Positions 1 to 12,500 are shown, counted from the first letter of the stretch. The stretch is DNA of 64,000 nt from Arenicola marina (GCA_964019135.1 OZ025265.1:24217143-24281142); one strand, 5' to 3'. Program-made: numbers and translations. Notes: generated by a model from the sequence alone, not told the origin.

Positions 1-1719
1 TTGTGGGTTAATGTCGAATGTCGATTTTTCAAATAATACCACGTCGTGTGTCGTTATTTACCCTTTCCAAACCCCTAGCTAAATTAAGGATAAAGGCAAC
101 AGCAAATATTACTAGCATTTCGGTAACGTATTCTGCTATTCTGGTATATTTTTCAGGCAGTGACAGATTTGTTGGTACCTGCAAAACGTTTGCACGTCCC
201 AAACTAATTTTCTCTTTCGCTGAAAAGTGTACATCCCACAATAAGCGGAACCGGACAAAATGGGGCACAGCCATTGGGCTATTTTGTGGAACGAATCTAC
301 AGCGCACGAGCTGTGTACGTGTTGTCGAGATAATTCCCTCCCGAGAGCGTTCACTATGAGCATGTCTATATGTAGATGGGAGACACTGGGAGAAAAAAAA
401 GTGAAGAAAGCAAAGAGAGTAGCCCATTACACAGGCCAAATCTTTTTGTTTGCAGAGTATTTTTATCCATGGTTACCTATAGGCATGATTCACACGCGTG
501 ACGTATTTCCGGTCTCCCACGACTAATGGGGATGCTTTGTCCGGCCGTTGCCCATGATATTGTAACCAAAGCAGTGAGTACGTTGTTTTGTTATCAAGGA
601 CATCTCTATCAATATATTCTTGTTTTCATCACATCCGCGTTCCATGTAGGCCTTAATTAATGCAGATCATAACTATAGGATTCACGCGAAACACGACGGT
701 GCCAATGACAAAAATACCCATATATCTACGTGTCATGGATAAGCTTACAACGCGCGATTAGTTTGCTTGTTAACGGTAACTTTTACAGTGTTCTCTACGT
801 ATACGTCAATGTCACAGGAACACATTACCGAATAATGTCATTGTTATCCGGTAATATCGTTTTCCGACAACGTTAACTTATGTAAAATCCACAATCCCAG
901 CTTACAAAATATGGGACAGAAAAATAACGTCACGCGGGAACAATGGAATGACGTCACCAGTGGATATTACCGATAAATAGAGTCGTTTGTTCTTTCGCTC
1001 TGGCAATCTCATTGATCGTAACTACGCCAACTGCATATTTTATTCTACCATGTGTAGCCTCTTATAGACCGAGTAAATAACTATCCCGCATCACATATGC
1101 TATATAAATACTTACCACGAACGCCGCCTACGCAATTGGCCTAGCGCGTAAGTCAATAAGACGATTCGTCATTTGCGGTAGTCGGAAGAGGACGAGGATT
1201 TTTTTATTTTGTGTGTGACGTATGACATTTGCACACGGCACGCTACTTGACCTGTAGCGCTATGACAAACGACGTCAAATATTTAAGATGTCTTTTGATC
1301 GCATCATGCATTTGTATACAGCACCATTCTTGATCTTCAGAATGTTGGCCGATACCAGCGATTATGGATATATATTTCACAAACGCCGTCATGTGTCTTG
1401 ATATTTACCTGATTATCCCCTTCGCACGGACGCTTTGTTCTTATTACCTCGCAATAATCAACATATAATATGATGTATGACAAGGGAGCAGCTACGATTT
1501 TCCATAATATTTTTGTAAATGTTTCAACGGGGCTAGACAATTATATTACAGCATTAAGCGAGTAAGTAATGGTCCAGACCAAAGGACAGGACAGCGTTAT
1601 GACTGCTACAATCTCTGTCGGTCTCTGATAGCTTTAATCAGATTTAAACAGGTATTAAATAACTTGCAAATTCATCGCCTTAAGTAGACGGACGGATGCC
1701 AACCAACGCATTTACACCA
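1..1719. other. Unassigned DNA, no gene recognised
   Basis: No protein family, RNA gene or mobile element is recognisable here. The open frames are short and have no family motif; the longest plausible one is a 67-codon minus-strand frame at 1337-1540 with no match that I know. TGACGTCA-type CRE cores occur (for example near 950), but with no linked gene they carry little weight. R1-like sequence starts near 1720. Confidence 0.6.
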
Positions 1720-4700
1720 GAAACGTGGTTCAGGTCAGGATGTCAGCCGGGACTGCGCCAAGGTCGAGCTCAGGATGTGTTGAAGTTCTGAGGATAGCAT
1801 TACATCACGGTTCTTGTCACGGATGGCGATCGGTTTCCCCCCTGTCACCATGTCTAGTCACCAGCCGCGTTGTTCATAGAGGTGGGACCAGTGTGAGGAA
1901 TGGAAGTGGGCGCATGTTTCTGGGTCCGTATGGCTGCATATTACGCCAGGGATGTGATGAGGGGTCCCATCATTGACCGCCGGTTGGTGTGACAGCCATA
2001 CCACTCACTATTATACAACGTCATCGCGCAGTGCGAGTAAACGTTATTGTTTCTCTTGAATATCCAATTTCCTTTAGAGTTGTTATGACAACACGTCCTA
2101 TCATGGAAACATAGACCCTTGTTTTAGACCCGTTGAAAACCTTTTGGGTATCAATTTCTCTATATACTTACCTTTCCAACCAGCCCAAATATTGGATATT
2201 AACCCCAATTACAATATGCGTGTTAATAGGGCGACGTAAGGTCTGTTCAATCTGCAGTTGATCCCGCTTCAAATTGCCAGATAGATTATGTGGAAGCCTT
2301 GTTCTCGGTAAATTATGCCGGCTACGTTGACCTGATGACGCCACGATTTTTTATTTAAACAAATATCCAAACGCATTCATGCATCTTCAATGAATGAACT
2401 CGATAATCTAAACTCAGGCATTTGTTTTTACAAATTATCGTGACGTATTTCGCATGCTACCCTTTCATATTTTTGTATTTTTGTGCCGCACGGTAACCCA
2501 AGAATAAAAGTCACAAGGTAAAATAGTATGACACGTTTTCGGGCTTTTTTATGACTTTTTTCGGGCAAAGAAATTACCGATGGCCGAATCACCCTTCTTC
2601 CGCCGTCTATACTATCCCTGCTGTCTGCCTATCAGTATGTAGCGTACGCAGCTTCATTGTCGCGAGCCTAGTGTGAAAACTGGTCTAATTATTTATCGCT
2701 TCATAGCGATGGCGAGGTACCTCCAGAAGTAAAAACAGAGTCGCCAAAGAGATAATTATAGAAGAAAAAACAGGGAGAACAAACACCAACACTGTGGCTC
2801 TCATAGTACTGCGATTTTTTTTTGGCGGAGAAAAAAGAGCAATGAGCCTGTCACCAATGATATCAGGATAAGACATTGAGGGAAAATGGGATCAGCTGGG
2901 AACGTCACTTCTGACTGAGGGAAGTCAGTAGAACCAATCCGGACTACATTTTGGGTAGCGGATTGTTCTAAAACCTCAAATCTATACCGTCTTTATGCCG
3001 TTTCCGGTCGCTTCTGCATAGCAGAGCCACACCAGTGACAACAAAAGCGGCGGAGATCTTAAAGGTCATCCGCCCTCAGGAGATTCAGCAAGCAAGACAC
3101 CTTGGGCCAATGTCTTGTAGTCGTTTCTGAGAAACGTAAAGAGTTTTAACGGGTTGCAGATTGGAATAGGACACCGCTTCTAGATGGATGGTGTCATCAC
3201 TGCCAACAGAATGTGTCAAATGGTAATTAGGCTGCCTACCTTCGCATTGCCTTGGGTCATTTTTGGCCAGTATGTCTCAAAGGTATCAAAGGAGCACGCG
3301 GTGCTCATCGGCATAGCAACGTACCTATTGCCTTGGCAACTTCACATCTATTTTGGTCAATAGCGCTGGTCGTAAGCCAACCTATATGTAAATGTTTCGT
3401 CCGACAAAACGACGGGTTCACCAAGTTCCAGTTCTCCCCGATATCTTTCATCAGCGACACTTTTTTTTTCTTGTGACAAAAGGTTAATCACCAGTAATCA
3501 AAGTAAGGCAACGGATATTATGTTGTTATTCCTATAAAAGGACCAGCTTGGTCTAATCAAGTGTGAAGCGATGGCAAAGAAGTCACTGAACGTTTGAAGA
3601 GCCATTGCCTGGTACAAGCTAAGTATATGCCATGCAAGCAACAACGATGTAAAATATCTATTTGTGAGGCGCCGGGTTAAGCACTTGCCCAGACAATGCA
3701 CCATGTAATGTTCTGAAATGATCGACATCTGAGTGCCTTGTTTTCACTTTGAAGCTATATGTAATCTAAATAAAATGAAGAGTCGCTTTTTTCCCCCCAG
3801 AAACATGGAAATGGAAATGTTGTGTGGGTCCTTTGCAAGAAAATCTTTATATTGTGCAATGAATAAAACATAATAAACGCACTTCTTTCTCTCACTGGTT
3901 CTTTGGCCATTTATTGAGCATTATCGATATTGTTTGATAGTACTTTCCTCTTTCTTATAAACAGATGTTTCCCGTACGACTAGGCCCCCACACGTTATCC
4001 AAAATCGAGCCCATTACTGTAGACCGGGGTTTATGAGATAATCGACGAGTGACGTATTGTTGCTTCCAAATGGCTTGGGGATGCAATGAAGGCGCTGAGT
4101 CAAGATGTTCGTGGATTGGCGTCTTATGCCACATTTATACACACCTGAACTCACTAATGTTGACGGATAAATAGCGCGGAACAATGATATTATTTATTTT
4201 GGCAAAAGCTAAAATTCAAAACCAGGCTTTATAGTTCAAACCGCAGGGTTCGGACTACATATTGGGCATATTTCATAGATCTCGATTTTGTTCACGCTTT
4301 AAGTCAAGTGTCCACCAAGGTTATCTAGAATATCGATTAATCCATCTAACAAATTTAACACGACGCGACAGCATGTCACACACACAAATAATATGACATA
4401 TGTATATTGATCGGGTCGGCCATGTTGATAAGCGGCCTGGATCCATAAAATCTGGATAAGGATGGCCGGCTTCGGTTTTTCATATATTAAATGGCGTAAA
4501 TTTCCGCCCTAAAAGGCGGGAACAGGGCCACAGCCGGTCCCCGACACCCCCCCCCCCCCACTCCTCCCCTTGGATCCGCCCCTACGTAATTTCGATCGTC
4601 ACCATTAAAGATCCATCTCAGACTGGTAATGGGTCTTGCATCCCCACCTTCTCCTTTACGTTGACTGCCATCGTCATCGTCTTCCTGCCGTGACTGAAGT

Positions 4701-4787
4701 GGACTGGTTCCAGTGCCTCCTGGCGCTCTAGGTTTGCCGCGGCTGATGCTGACAGCGCCACTCCCCGACAGGAGCGGTTGCAGCCCC

Positions 4788-4914
4788 TCAGCCAGCAGAC
4801 TTGATGGCTCGATGGCTACCTCTGGAGGACGCGGTCTTCTGCTGGCTCAGCGTGGCCGAGTCCGTCCATCCGACGGGATCACCTTTAATGAGGAGCGACG
4901 CCGTGTGCGTCTCG
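4788..4914 (-). pseudogene. Relic 3' exon carried by R1 (copy A)
   Basis: On the minus strand a polypyrimidine stretch ending in TTACAG, a good splice acceptor, is followed by a 127-nt open frame to TGA. The frame includes the peptide LLIKGDPVGWTDSATLSQQK. R1 copy D has the same 127 nt with acceptor, frame and stop intact (45614-45740). Copy E has a damaged version (57300-57425), and copy B keeps only the acceptor-side part near 22625-22670. I do not recognise the protein. The acceptor and frame are seen directly; that it was once a terminal coding exon is inference. Chance conservation between young repeat copies is possible. Confidence 0.35.
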
Positions 4915-5248
4915 CTGTAAGGTACATCATAGCTGATGTTACCTCCACCGTTTTCATTTCTGTCTACGTTCGTCTCTGTCGCATGAACGGCTTTCAGCAG
5001 TCTCGCCGTCTTCACACCGTCCGCGAGAGAACGGCGAGATTCGTATTCCTGGCCACCTTTAGACTTCCTTCTGGCCGTCAATATTTTCTCTGGATAGATC
5101 AAAGTAACGAGTCGTCTGGGCGACGAACCTGTCGGGGCCATCAGCGACGACCCGTAGCAGCAGTATCAGATCACCAGTGGCAGCGTATGAATGTCCCAGA
5201 ACCAGTCGACAGCGGCAGCCAGTTTGGACTAAATTTATGCAATCGTAC

Positions 5249-5479
5249 GATTGGTTGGTTGTATATTCAGGACGCTTTAACCAATTCTGGTCATATCGCG
5301 ATAATGGGAGGGAGAAGGGAGAGTGGAGCCATGTTCCCAGGGTAACCCGCTACTCTTTGCAAAGAAGGACATAGGATGTCTATCCCACGACCACACATGC
5401 ATAGCACACAGCGGGGCGCGAACCACCGATTCACGTGACGTTAGGCTGAATGCCAGCGCACTTACCCACATACAGGATG
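5249..5479 (-). mobile_element. SINE-II copy in R1 copy A
   Basis: Read on the minus strand, this has a tRNA-like B-box region (GGTTCGCGCCCC), then the shared SINE-II body (a 'GTCGTGGGATAAAGATCC' type block and 'GGGTTACCC...ACATGGCTCC') and a tail of ACCA-type repeats (CAACCAACCAAT). Similar copies lie at 24585-24809, 42610-42880, 47085-47290 and 33330-33530, with fragments at 30292-30462 and 45400-45525. It sits at the same place in R1 as the copies at 24585 and 47085, so it was probably part of R1 before R1 spread. Confidence 0.7.
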
Positions 5480-5520
5480 CATGGCTCACTTCGCGCGCTG
5501 TGGCACGCTGCAAATCTCAC

Positions 5521-6057
5521 CGGTGTTTTATTTTTTAACGTTGCTGTCTCGAAGGGGTGGGGTGGGGGTAGCCCTGGTACATGCCTCTCTGACCACGCCC
5601 GTAAACGGAGCTAGTGTGAGAGCCATGCCGCTGACACGGCCGAAAACAAGAAATCAGCAGAAATCGCGGACCGGTGGCTCAAGCTGAAGTTCATAACAGA
5701 AAAAATATACAGTGCCTACCCGCCAATGTGCGCCACGACGTTCCTAAAGCTTTTTGGACTTTCGTCGCACTTTCATTTCTTTGCTTGGTAACGTATTTTC
5801 TTGTAATCCGGGCGATTTTTTTCACCTCTCGCTTTGTTTTGAATGCTCCGCCGCTCACCGGAAGTCAACAAACGCCGCCTGGCAGCGGGTGCTCACGCTA
5901 AGTTTGTTTACTTCCGGCGAGCGGCGGAACATTCTAGCAACTTATAAAGGGACCTCTCACGGTGATTGGGACCAAACATGGGGACCTACGGTGTGGCTGT
6001 TATGGACATAGAACAATATAAAATCCATAACAAGCCATCTGATGGGGCTATAACATG
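5521..6057. other. Spacer between R1 and R2, no gene
   Basis: Apart from the inverted repeat at 5841-5934, nothing is recognisable. Short open frames overlap the inverted repeat but have no family motif. Confidence 0.5.
5841..5934. repeat. Snap-back inverted repeat, 33-bp arms
   Basis: Arms at 5841-5873 and 5902-5934 are inverted copies of each other with three mismatches, around a 28-base loop. Each arm contains CCGGAAGT, or its variant GCCGGAAGT, on opposite strands; this is an ETS-type core. The arms start and end with GAATGYTCCGCCGCTC and its complement. It may be a tiny MITE or a solo foldback. No target duplication was identified. Confidence 0.75.
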
Positions 6058-6213
6058 CCTTGGTCCTCAACTGGATATTACCAACCTAATTGACAGCGGT
6101 TTTTCACGGTTTATGTTGCGTCCGTTCTGCTGAAAGTTCATGTCCGGCAACACAGGACATAGCCGCGTGGGACCCATCCACTTTGGTCTCTTTCAGAGAA
6201 ACGGGCTCAAAAC

Positions 6214-6291
6214 ATGGCGGAGAGGGCGGCTAGCGATAGCGCCCAAAGCACCTTGTCACCCCAAGACGGCTCGATGGAAGAAATTGAATAG
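6214..6291 (+). CDS. Short conserved frame in R2 (copy 1)
   Basis: This is a 25-codon open frame starting MAERAASDSAQSTLS and ending in acidic residues. R2 copy 2 has the same length and a closely related sequence at 48519-48596. Both stop at TAG, and in both the same frame continues past the stop with a related peptide containing NSGFELILVKTR. The sequence is serine-rich and acidic, like an N-terminal protein tail. It may be the broken start of a longer frame or a true short frame. The family is not recognised, and similarity by descent of the repeat is enough to explain the match. Confidence 0.3.
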   Translation: MAERAASDSAQSTLSPQDGSMEEIE

Positions 6292-7448
6292 ACGGACGAC
6301 GGGAACTCGGGCTTTGAATTGATCTTGGTTAAAACTCGCTCTGAGTCCGTGTCGTAATTCAAAAGTCGTCTGGTGAAAGTGACGGGCATACTGACGCGGT
6401 GTTGACACGTCGTGTATCTGCCATGGCTCGGCATTCTCTTCCAGCGGTATAGACTGTTCTCGTGAAGGCTGGAAGTGCATAGTGTCAACAAATGTCATTA
6501 GTGGTAGACGTTATGTAACCTTCAATGGCTCACCTATTTGTTTGGTTTATTTATTTGACTTATTCCATTATCGCGTTTCTTCTTTGTCAGCTTTCTGCCA
6601 TATCATTTTCAGCTCAAATCACCTTACCTGACACGAGCGAATAAGCATTTGGCTTCTGCTCTTGTCACGACAAATGTCGTGCAAAATGTACTGAATGAAT
6701 GTAATTTGTGTTTTCTTGCGACACTGAAGTGATTATTATTATTATTGTTATGCTGTCATCCCATTACGCGAGACTATTAAATACCATAAGATAACTTTGA
6801 AAGACAATTAATCAGATGGAACATATAAATAGTTAATCGTCTGATTTTCTACCTTCCTAGTACATCTTCGTGATGAAAAAAATGACGTCGCACCATGATT
6901 AAATCGTCTTCCCAAAAAACAAAGCTTACTTGGAGGCTATAGCGTCCAGTGATGAAGTGACGGGAATACTGATGCGGTGTTGACACGTCGTCTATCTGCC
7001 ATAGCTCGTCATTCTCTTTCAGCATAAACTGTAAAAGAGGGGTGGGGGGATACCTTGTCCGATAGCCGCGATTGGCCTCCAGGAATTCTTGGAGGTTCGC
7101 GATCAGCTATTGGCAATTTTTGGGGATCCTTATCCGCACAATTTCTGGTTCAACGCGAATGCTCTTTCCCTATTTACCGCGATCCGTTATAGCAGTCTGT
7201 GGATTTCTCGACATATATCGCGGACGGTGAGCAGACGGCTAAACTGACTAAACCAGGCGTTACGTCTATGTGAAAGGGAGGGATGCAGATACAAAGCAAT
7301 GCGGCATACATAAGTGGCAGGTTGGGGAGGGGGTAGGGAGGGGGGGGGGCATGACATTGACAACACGTTTTCTTGACACACACGCCTCTCCCTTGGTCTA
7401 CAGAGGGTGTCAAAGCGTTCGCAAGAAAACGCATGAATTTAGCCTGAA

Positions 7449-7950
7449 AACTGTAGGAGGCTATCGCCACGACGAGGCGGTCTCAGAGGCTGTCGCCACG
7501 GTGAGGCAGCCTCTGAGGCTCTCGCCACGACGAGGTAGCCTCAGATGCTGTCGCCACGACGAGGCCGTCTCAGAGGCTGTCGCCAAAACGAGGCAGCCTC
7601 AGAGGCTGTCGCCACCACGAGGCGTCCTCAGAGGCTGTCGCCACAACGAGGCATCCTCAGAGGCTGTCGCCACAACGAGGCATCCTCAGAGGCTGTCGCC
7701 ACGGTGAGGCAGCCTCTGAGGCTCTCGCCACGACGAGGTAGCCTCAGATGCTGTCGCCACGACGAGGCAGTCTCAGAGGCTGTCGCCAAAACGAGGCAGC
7801 CTCAGAGGCTGTCGCCACCACGAGGCGTCCTCAGAGGCTGTCGCCACAACGAGGCATCCTCAGAGGCTGTCGCCACGGTGAGGCAGCCTCTGAGGCTGTC
7901 GCCACGCCGAGGCAGCCTCTGAGGCTGTCGCCACCTCGAGGCACCCTCAG
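7449..7950. repeat. 29-bp palindromic minisatellite (R2 copy 1)
   Basis: About 17 units of a 29-bp repeat. Each unit holds the 7+1+7 palindrome CAGCCTCAGAGGCTG or its central-base variant CAGCCTCTGAGGCTG, joined by GTCGCCACGACGAGG-like linkers. A seven-unit block recurs: the diagnostic 'ggtgaggc' variant starts at 7500, 7703 and 7877, with spacings of 203 and 174 bp (7 x 29 and 6 x 29). Open frames through it arise from the repeat and are not taken as genes. Confidence 0.95.
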
Positions 7951-8439
7951 TTGTCTCGCGAGAAGTTTAGAATAATGCGTCAGACGGTGACACTGCGGAG
8001 ACGGTGTTCATGATCAGTGCATATAGATTACTGCTCCAGGTGCAAAAGTGCCACAGTCAGTTTTAGTTTTTTTGTTTCTTTAGCGCCAAGAAGGTCAATG
8101 TTTCTCTTGGTTGTTTGACATGTGTATCATACGCTGCGCTCCTTGGTTGTCTGGCTGAAGACGCCTTTCTTTATAGAACAGAATGCACAGTTTCAGAAAA
8201 ACATAACCCTTCGCAAATCGTACCGGCCAATAATTGCGCGAGTTGACAATCCATCCAATATGTCTATGAGTTAAGTGCGTATGTCGTTCCTATTGGTAAG
8301 TGTATGTCACCGTGCATCGTCCATGTTGTTGTTTCTGCAACAGTTTAATCTTGTTAATATTCGATCGTACTCTTTATGTAAATGTTTATTTATAGAAAAT
8401 AAATCCGATGTCACACATTAGTTAGGTGTCTGTCTCTCT

Positions 8440-8635
8440 TCGTATCTCTCATTAGTAAGATATAACTAAAATAACATGGGATCTCTCGTCAGTGAGATGC
8501 AACCCGGCTGTCTTTTGATCTTTCATCGGTGAGATATAACCTAATTGTCTTGAAATCTCTCATCGGTGAGATACAACCCCGGCTGTCTTTTGATATCCCA
8601 TCCGCGAGAAACAGCCCAGCCGTGTTAGACTCTCT
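8440..8635. repeat. 37-bp minisatellite (R2 copy 1)
   Basis: Imperfect tandem units built on 'catcagtgagatacaaccc' followed by a 'ggctgtcttttgatct'-like half. The array in R2 copy 2 (51465-51740) has a clear 37-bp period; this copy is more diverged. Confidence 0.75.
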
Positions 8636-9070
8636 CATCAGACCGGTGATCTCATCAGCGGTGTCATGGCCGCTGCCGTCAGATATTTCGCGATGTCTTT
8701 TCTCTCTTTGCCGCTGGCTCACAACCCTCAAGATGATGATTCTAGTGATGAGAGGACCTTGAGCGGTGTCCTCGGCAGGATGTGGCGGATTATGGCTTGA
8801 GAGAGGGGGGAGTGAGATGGGGAAGGGGGGGGGCGATGTGGGGAGAAGGGAAGAACGGCATGAAATAGCTGGGGGTATGATTAGCCAGACTACGCGATTC
8901 ACCAAACGGCTCAATTTAGTGCATTACGCTACCCAAGTCGGAATACAGCCTGCAGCCTTGCCATATGGAACAACAGTGTTATGCCTTAAATATGGGGTTT
9001 GGGCGAGATGGCGCATGGGATTTTTTACAACATATGGAATACTATATATTGGATAATAGGAGATATTTAA

Positions 9071-9524
9071 TATTAATGTTAAGAAAGGATGAGCGTAACG
9101 TGCCCAAAAAAGTGTCATATTTGCTCTTACTGGGTATATATTTTATTAATTTTCCTTCTCTTAAGGAAAAAAAAGAGCAAAAAAAGCGACAGATCAATAA
9201 TAGCGATCACAGGTAAGCGTTGAACAAGAGAATGAGTCGCCGTGTGGCATGACCTTGAGAAGGCTGTTGACACCGTTGTAGGTGATGTTTCCCAGCGGGA
9301 ATTGCCACACTTCAATGCATTCCAATGCCGGTGAAGGACGAGTCTCTGGTACTCCATTGTCGTCGCTCTTGTCCTGTGTATGGGACCTTAGATGTCTATA
9401 TCTCAACTGGAGCGCGACTGGATGAAACCATCAAACGGTCAATAAACATGTCATCCTTGAATGACATAGATAGATTGGCACTCCCTACGTGCGTTCGCAG
9501 CTGCGGCGAGGGAGTAGGAGGAGG
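9071..9524. other. Unassigned spacer before the satellite
   Basis: No gene or known element is seen. The sequence is not shared with the end of R2 copy 2, so R2 similarity stops near 9070. Confidence 0.5.
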
Positions 9525-12500
9525 CATATAGTGCAGTAGTTAGCGAGCAGATCAGTACGTCCTGGTGCAGTGATTAGCGCAGTGGACCGCAGATTAATAC
9601 GCCCTGGTGTAGCGGTTAGCGAACAAGACCGCAGATTAATTGGCCCTGGTGTAGTGGTTAGCGCGCCATAGCGCCGAGTAGCAATTGACATCGTGTAGTG
9701 ATTGACGCACTTGACAGCAGATGAGTAGGCCCTGGTGTAGTGAATAACGCACTCGACAGCAGATGAGTAGGCCCTGGTGTAGTGATTAACGCACTCGACA
9801 GCAGATGAGTAGGCCCTGGTGTAGTGAATAACGCACTCGACAGCAGATGAGTAGGCCCTGGTGTAGTGATTAACGCACTCGACAGCAGATGAGTAGGCCC
9901 TGGTGTAGTGATTAACGCACTCGACAGCAGATGAGTAGGCCCTGGTGTAGTGAATAACGCACTCGACAGCAGATGAGTAGGCCCTGGTGTAGTGATTAAC
10001 GCACCCGACAGCTGATGAGTAGGCCCTGGTGTAGTGATTAACGCACTCGACAGCAGATGAGTAGGCCCTGGTGTAGTGATTAACGCACTCGACAGCAGAT
10101 GAGTAGGCCCTGGTGTAGTGATTAACGCACTCGGCAGCAGATGAGTAGGCCCTGGTGTAGTGATTAACGCACTCGACAGCAGATGAGTAGGCCCTGGCGT
10201 AGTGATTAACGCACCCGACAGCAGATGAGTAGGCACTGGTGTAGTGATTAACGCACTCGACAGCAGATGAGTAGGCCCTGGTGTAGTGATTAACGCACCT
10301 AACAGCAGATGAGTAGGCCCTGGTGTAGTGATTAACGCACCCGACAGCAGATGAGTAGGCCCTGGTGTAGTGATGAACGCACTCGACAGCAGATGAGTAG
10401 GCCCTGGTGTAGTGATTAACGCACTCGACAGCTGATGAGTAGGCCCTGGTGTAGTGATTAACGCACTCGACAGCAGATGAGTAGGCCCTGGTGTAGTGAT
10501 TAACGCACCCGACAGCAGATGAGTAGGCCCTGGTGTAGTGATTAACGCACTCGACAGCAGATGAGTAGGCCCTGGTGTAGTGATTAACGCACTCGACAGC
10601 AGATGAGTAGGCCCTGGTGTAGTGATTAATGCACTCGACAGCAGATGAGTAGGCCCTGGTGTAGTGATTAACGCACTCGACAGTAGATGAGTAGGCCCTG
10701 GTGTAGTGATTAACGCACTCGACAGCTGATGAGTAGGCCCTGGTGTAGTGATTAACGCACTCGGCAGCAGATGAGTAGGCCCTGGTGTAGTGATTAACGC
10801 ACTCGGCAGCAGATGAGTAGGCCCTGGTGTAGTGATTAACGCACTCGACAGCAGATGAGTAGGCCCTGGCGTAGTGATTAACGCACCCGACAGCAGATGA
10901 GTAGGCACTGGTGTAGTGATTAACGCACTCGACAGCAGATGAGTAGGCCCTGGTGTAGTGATTAACGCACTCGGCAGCAGATGAGTAGGCCCTGGTGTAG
11001 TGATTAACGCACTCGACAGCTGATGAGTAGGCCCTGGTGTAGTGATTAACGCACTCGACAGCAGATGAGTAGGCCCTGGTGTAGTGATTAACGCACTCGG
11101 CAGCAGATGAGTAGGCCCTGGTGTAGTGATTAACGCACTCGACAGCAGATGAGTAGGCCCTGGTGTAGTGATTAACGCACCCGACAGCAGATGAGTAGGC
11201 ACTGGTGTAGTGATTAACGCACTCGACAGCAGATGAGTAGGCCCTGGTGTAGTGATTAACGCACTCGACAGCAGATGAGTAGGCCCTGGTGTAGTGATTA
11301 ACGCACTCGACAGCAGATGAGTAGGCCTGGTGTAGTGATTAACGCACTCGACAGCAGATGAGTAGGCCCTGGTGTAGTGATTAACGCACTCGACAGTAGA
11401 TGAGTAGGCCTGGTGTAGTGATTAACGCACTCGACAACAGATGAGTAGGCCCTGGTGTAGTGATTAACGCACTCGACAGCAGATGAGTAGGCCCTGGTGT
11501 AGTGATTAACGCACTCGACAGCAGATGAGTAGGCCTGGTGTAGTGATTAACGCACTCGACAGCAGATGAGTAGGCCCTGGTGTAGTGATTAACGCACTCG
11601 ACAGTAGATGAGTAGGCCTGGTGTAGTGATTAACGCACTCGACAGTAGATGAGTAGGCCTGGTGTAGTGATTAACGCACCCGACAGCAGATAAGTAGGCC
11701 CTGGTGTAGTGATTAACGCACTCGACAGCAGATGAGTAGGCCCTGGTGTAGTGATTAACGCACCCGACAGCAGATAAGTAGGCCCTGGTGTAGTGATTAA
11801 CGCACTCGACAGCAGATGAGTAGGCCCTGGTGTAGTGATTAACGCCCTCGGCAGCAGATGAGTAGGCCCTGGTGTAGTGATTAACGCACCTAACAGCAGA
11901 TGAGTAGGCCCTGGTGTAGTGATTAACGCACTCGACAGCAGATGAGTAGGCCCTGGTGTAGTGATTAACGCCCTCGGCAGCAGATGAGTAGGCCCTGGTG
12001 TAGTGATTAACGCCCTCGACAGCTGATGAGTAGGCCCTGGTGTAGTGATTAACGCACTCGACAGCAGATGAGTAGGCCCTGGTGTAGTGATTAACGCCCT
12101 CGGCAGCAGATGAGTAGGCCCTGGTGTAGTGATTAACGCACCTAACAGCAGATGAGTAGGCCCTGGTGTAGTGATTAACGCACTCGACAGCAGATGAGTA
12201 GGCCCTGGTGTAGTGATTAACGCCCTCGGCAGCAGATGAGTAGGCCCTGGTGTAGTGATTAACGCCCTCGACAGCTGATGAGTAGGCCCTGGTGTAGTGA
12301 TTAACGCACTCGACAGCAGATGAGTAGGCCCTGGTGTAGTGATTAACGCACTCGACAGCAGATGAGTAGGCCCTGGTGTAGTGATTAACGCACTCGACAG
12401 CAGATGAGTAGGCCCTGGTGTAGTGATTAACGCACTCGACAGCAGATGAGTAGGCCCTGGTGTAGTGATTAACGCACTCGACAGCAGATGAGTAGGCCCT

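Larger units (their letters stand above)
1720..5520 (+). repeat. R1 mosaic repeat, copy A
   Basis: This copy matches 14075-14880, 21460-22680, 43520-47350 and the reverse complement of 56850-63330 in blocks that keep the same order. Relative to copies B and C/E it lacks the block between about 2690 and 2700 (some 600 bp) and the block that follows the relic exon (45750-46530 in copy D). It alone shares 3760-4450 with copy C/E (57600-58370, reversed). It ends in a SINE-II copy. No transposase, reverse transcriptase or helicase motif is visible, so the class is unknown. It could be a large non-autonomous transposon, a Helitron-like composite, or dispersed segmental duplication. The C run and 'ggatccgccc' end at 4550-4585 look like one terminus of a MITE of the 35907-36282 kind. 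Confidence 0.7.
6058..9070 (+). repeat. R2 repeat, copy 1
   Basis: The parts 6058-7040 and 7430-9070 match 48368-49210 and 50270-52195 in the same order and orientation. Shared parts include a short open frame, a 29-bp minisatellite, a 37-bp minisatellite and a closing G-rich block. The stretch 7041-7430 is not obviously shared. No transposition protein or terminal structure is visible. In both cases R2 lies just downstream of an R1 copy (A and D), so R1 and R2 may be parts of one longer unit. Confidence 0.7.

Noticed and set aside
1725-1976. A conserved R1 frame ending LRQGCDEGSHH (also 14129-14332 and 63068-63370)
   Set aside because: Open in three copies, but starts and upstream sequence differ, and no family is recognisable; copy similarity alone explains it.
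4713-5345. A 210-codon plus-strand frame in R1 copy A
   Set aside because: It crosses a junction unique to copy A and the SINE-II boundary; other R1 copies do not keep it open.
7449-7950. CRISPR-like appearance of the 29-bp repeats
   Set aside because: Units are directly adjacent with no unique spacers, and the context is animal DNA.
7270-7975. Open frames through the 29-bp array
   Set aside because: Three 29-bp units make 87 bp, so every frame cycles through repeat peptides; no start or domain.
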